Shown here: positions 63,848 through 64,000 of the stretch, piece after piece
Layout of the letters: each line of letters starts with the position of its first letter
Position numbering within the stretch: position 1 is the stretch's first letter
NCBI RefSeq assembly: GCF_014251755.1
Contig: NZ_CP059200.1
Span: 164,286 to 228,285, forward strand
Source: Blattabacterium cuenoti
GTDB lineage: Bacteria; Bacteroidota; Bacteroidia; Flavobacteriales; Blattabacteriaceae
Length of the DNA: 64,000 nucleotides
Direction: 5' to 3'
The notes under the pieces: model-generated
Seen by the model: the letters and a program-made list of their open reading frames with translations, nothing else
Told to the model about the DNA's origin: nothing
The model's database searches: none
Position numbers and translations under genes: made by a program

Positions 63848-64000
63848 TAGATTTTATATATTTTTTTATACTTTCTTCCAATTTATTCTTATCCAATGAT
63901 TGAATAAAAGAACTTCCAATGATTCCTCCATTAGCATATTGACATGATAAATCAAAAGTCTTTTTATCTTTTATACCAAACCCTATCAATTTTGGAATGT
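63840..64000 (-). CDS. trpA: tryptophan synthase alpha subunit, 3' part only
   Basis: The frame on the minus strand is open from the window end to a TAG at 63840-63842. Its visible 52 residues include IPKLIGFGIKDKKTF and ANGGIIGSSFI, the C-terminal phosphate-loop region of TrpA. The rest lies beyond the window. A trp operon may continue there. Confidence 0.9.
   Translation of the reverse strand, partial: IPKLIGFGIKDKKTFDLSCQYANGGIIGSSFIQSLDKNKLEESIKKYIKSIR

Noticed and set aside
1-64000. CRISPR arrays, insertion sequences, phage genes, rRNA genes, replication origin
   Set aside because: None seen: no spaced direct repeats, transposase or integrase motifs, rRNA sequence, or DnaA-box cluster next to dnaA/dnaN.

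Overview
The window is a strongly A+T-rich, very tightly packed bacterial chromosome segment with no mobile elements, phage genes, CRISPR arrays or long non-coding stretches (the largest gap between genes is about 180 bases). The gene content and several lineage marks point to a Bacteroidetes (Flavobacteriia) endosymbiont with a reduced genome, most likely Blattabacterium of cockroaches. The marks are: a fused alpha-beta branched-chain-type E1 dehydrogenase, a free-standing pdhB, an AccD without its zinc-ribbon cysteines, TAnnTTTG promoter elements, and retention of biosynthetic pathways a host would need. This is inference from protein motifs; no database search was possible.

Layout. Positions 1-13679 (+) hold a purine operon, purB-purL-purE-purC-purF-purM-purN-purH-purD-guaA. 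It encodes every step from PRPP to IMP except a separate PurK, plus GMP synthase. Next come accD and fbaA (-), a nuclease-less RecB/AddA-type helicase (+), lipA (-), a Nif3/coiled-coil/thioredoxin trio (+), and nrnA-cca-tsaC-dapD (-). After ruvX-def (+) is a translation block on the minus strand, thrS-infC-rpmI-rplT, preceded by a glycerol-use operon glpD-glpK-glpF and by argS and ffh. Then follow ilvE and the E1 fusion (-), ndk-lemA-TPM (+), valS (-), folA (+), a bifunctional nuclease (-), an unknown lipoprotein and pdhB (+), metF and serS (-), and rsmA-folD-queE (+). A complete eight-gene histidine operon hisGDCBHAF(IE) (-) has a terminator-like hairpin in its leader. The right end has xth (+), tRNA-Lys(UUU) (-), aroK-tilS-serC-yggS (+) and the 3' end of trpA (-).

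How the genes work together. Nucleotide (pur, guaA, ndk, folA, folD, purN/purH one-carbon use), amino acid (his, dapD, ilvE, aroK, serC, trpA, metF) and central-carbon genes (fbaA, glp, pdhB, lipA, E1) fit a nutrient-provisioning symbiont that can burn glycerol. The tRNA lacks an encoded CCA, which the cca product would add.

Most unusual signal. Many genes contain long, near-perfect, nearly loop-free inverted repeats inside their coding sequence: 19 bp in purH, 18 bp in hisF, 17 bp and 12 bp in nrnA, 15 bp in purL, 11-12 bp in ilvE. A further 19-bp inverted repeat links the 3' ends of the convergent genes def and rplT. On a simple base-composition estimate, arms of 15 bp or more with loops of 3 or less should be essentially absent from 64 kb. 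Domain loss is the second theme: ThrRS lacks its TGS and editing domains, the helicase lacks its nuclease, and two proteins have lost zinc-ribbon cysteines.
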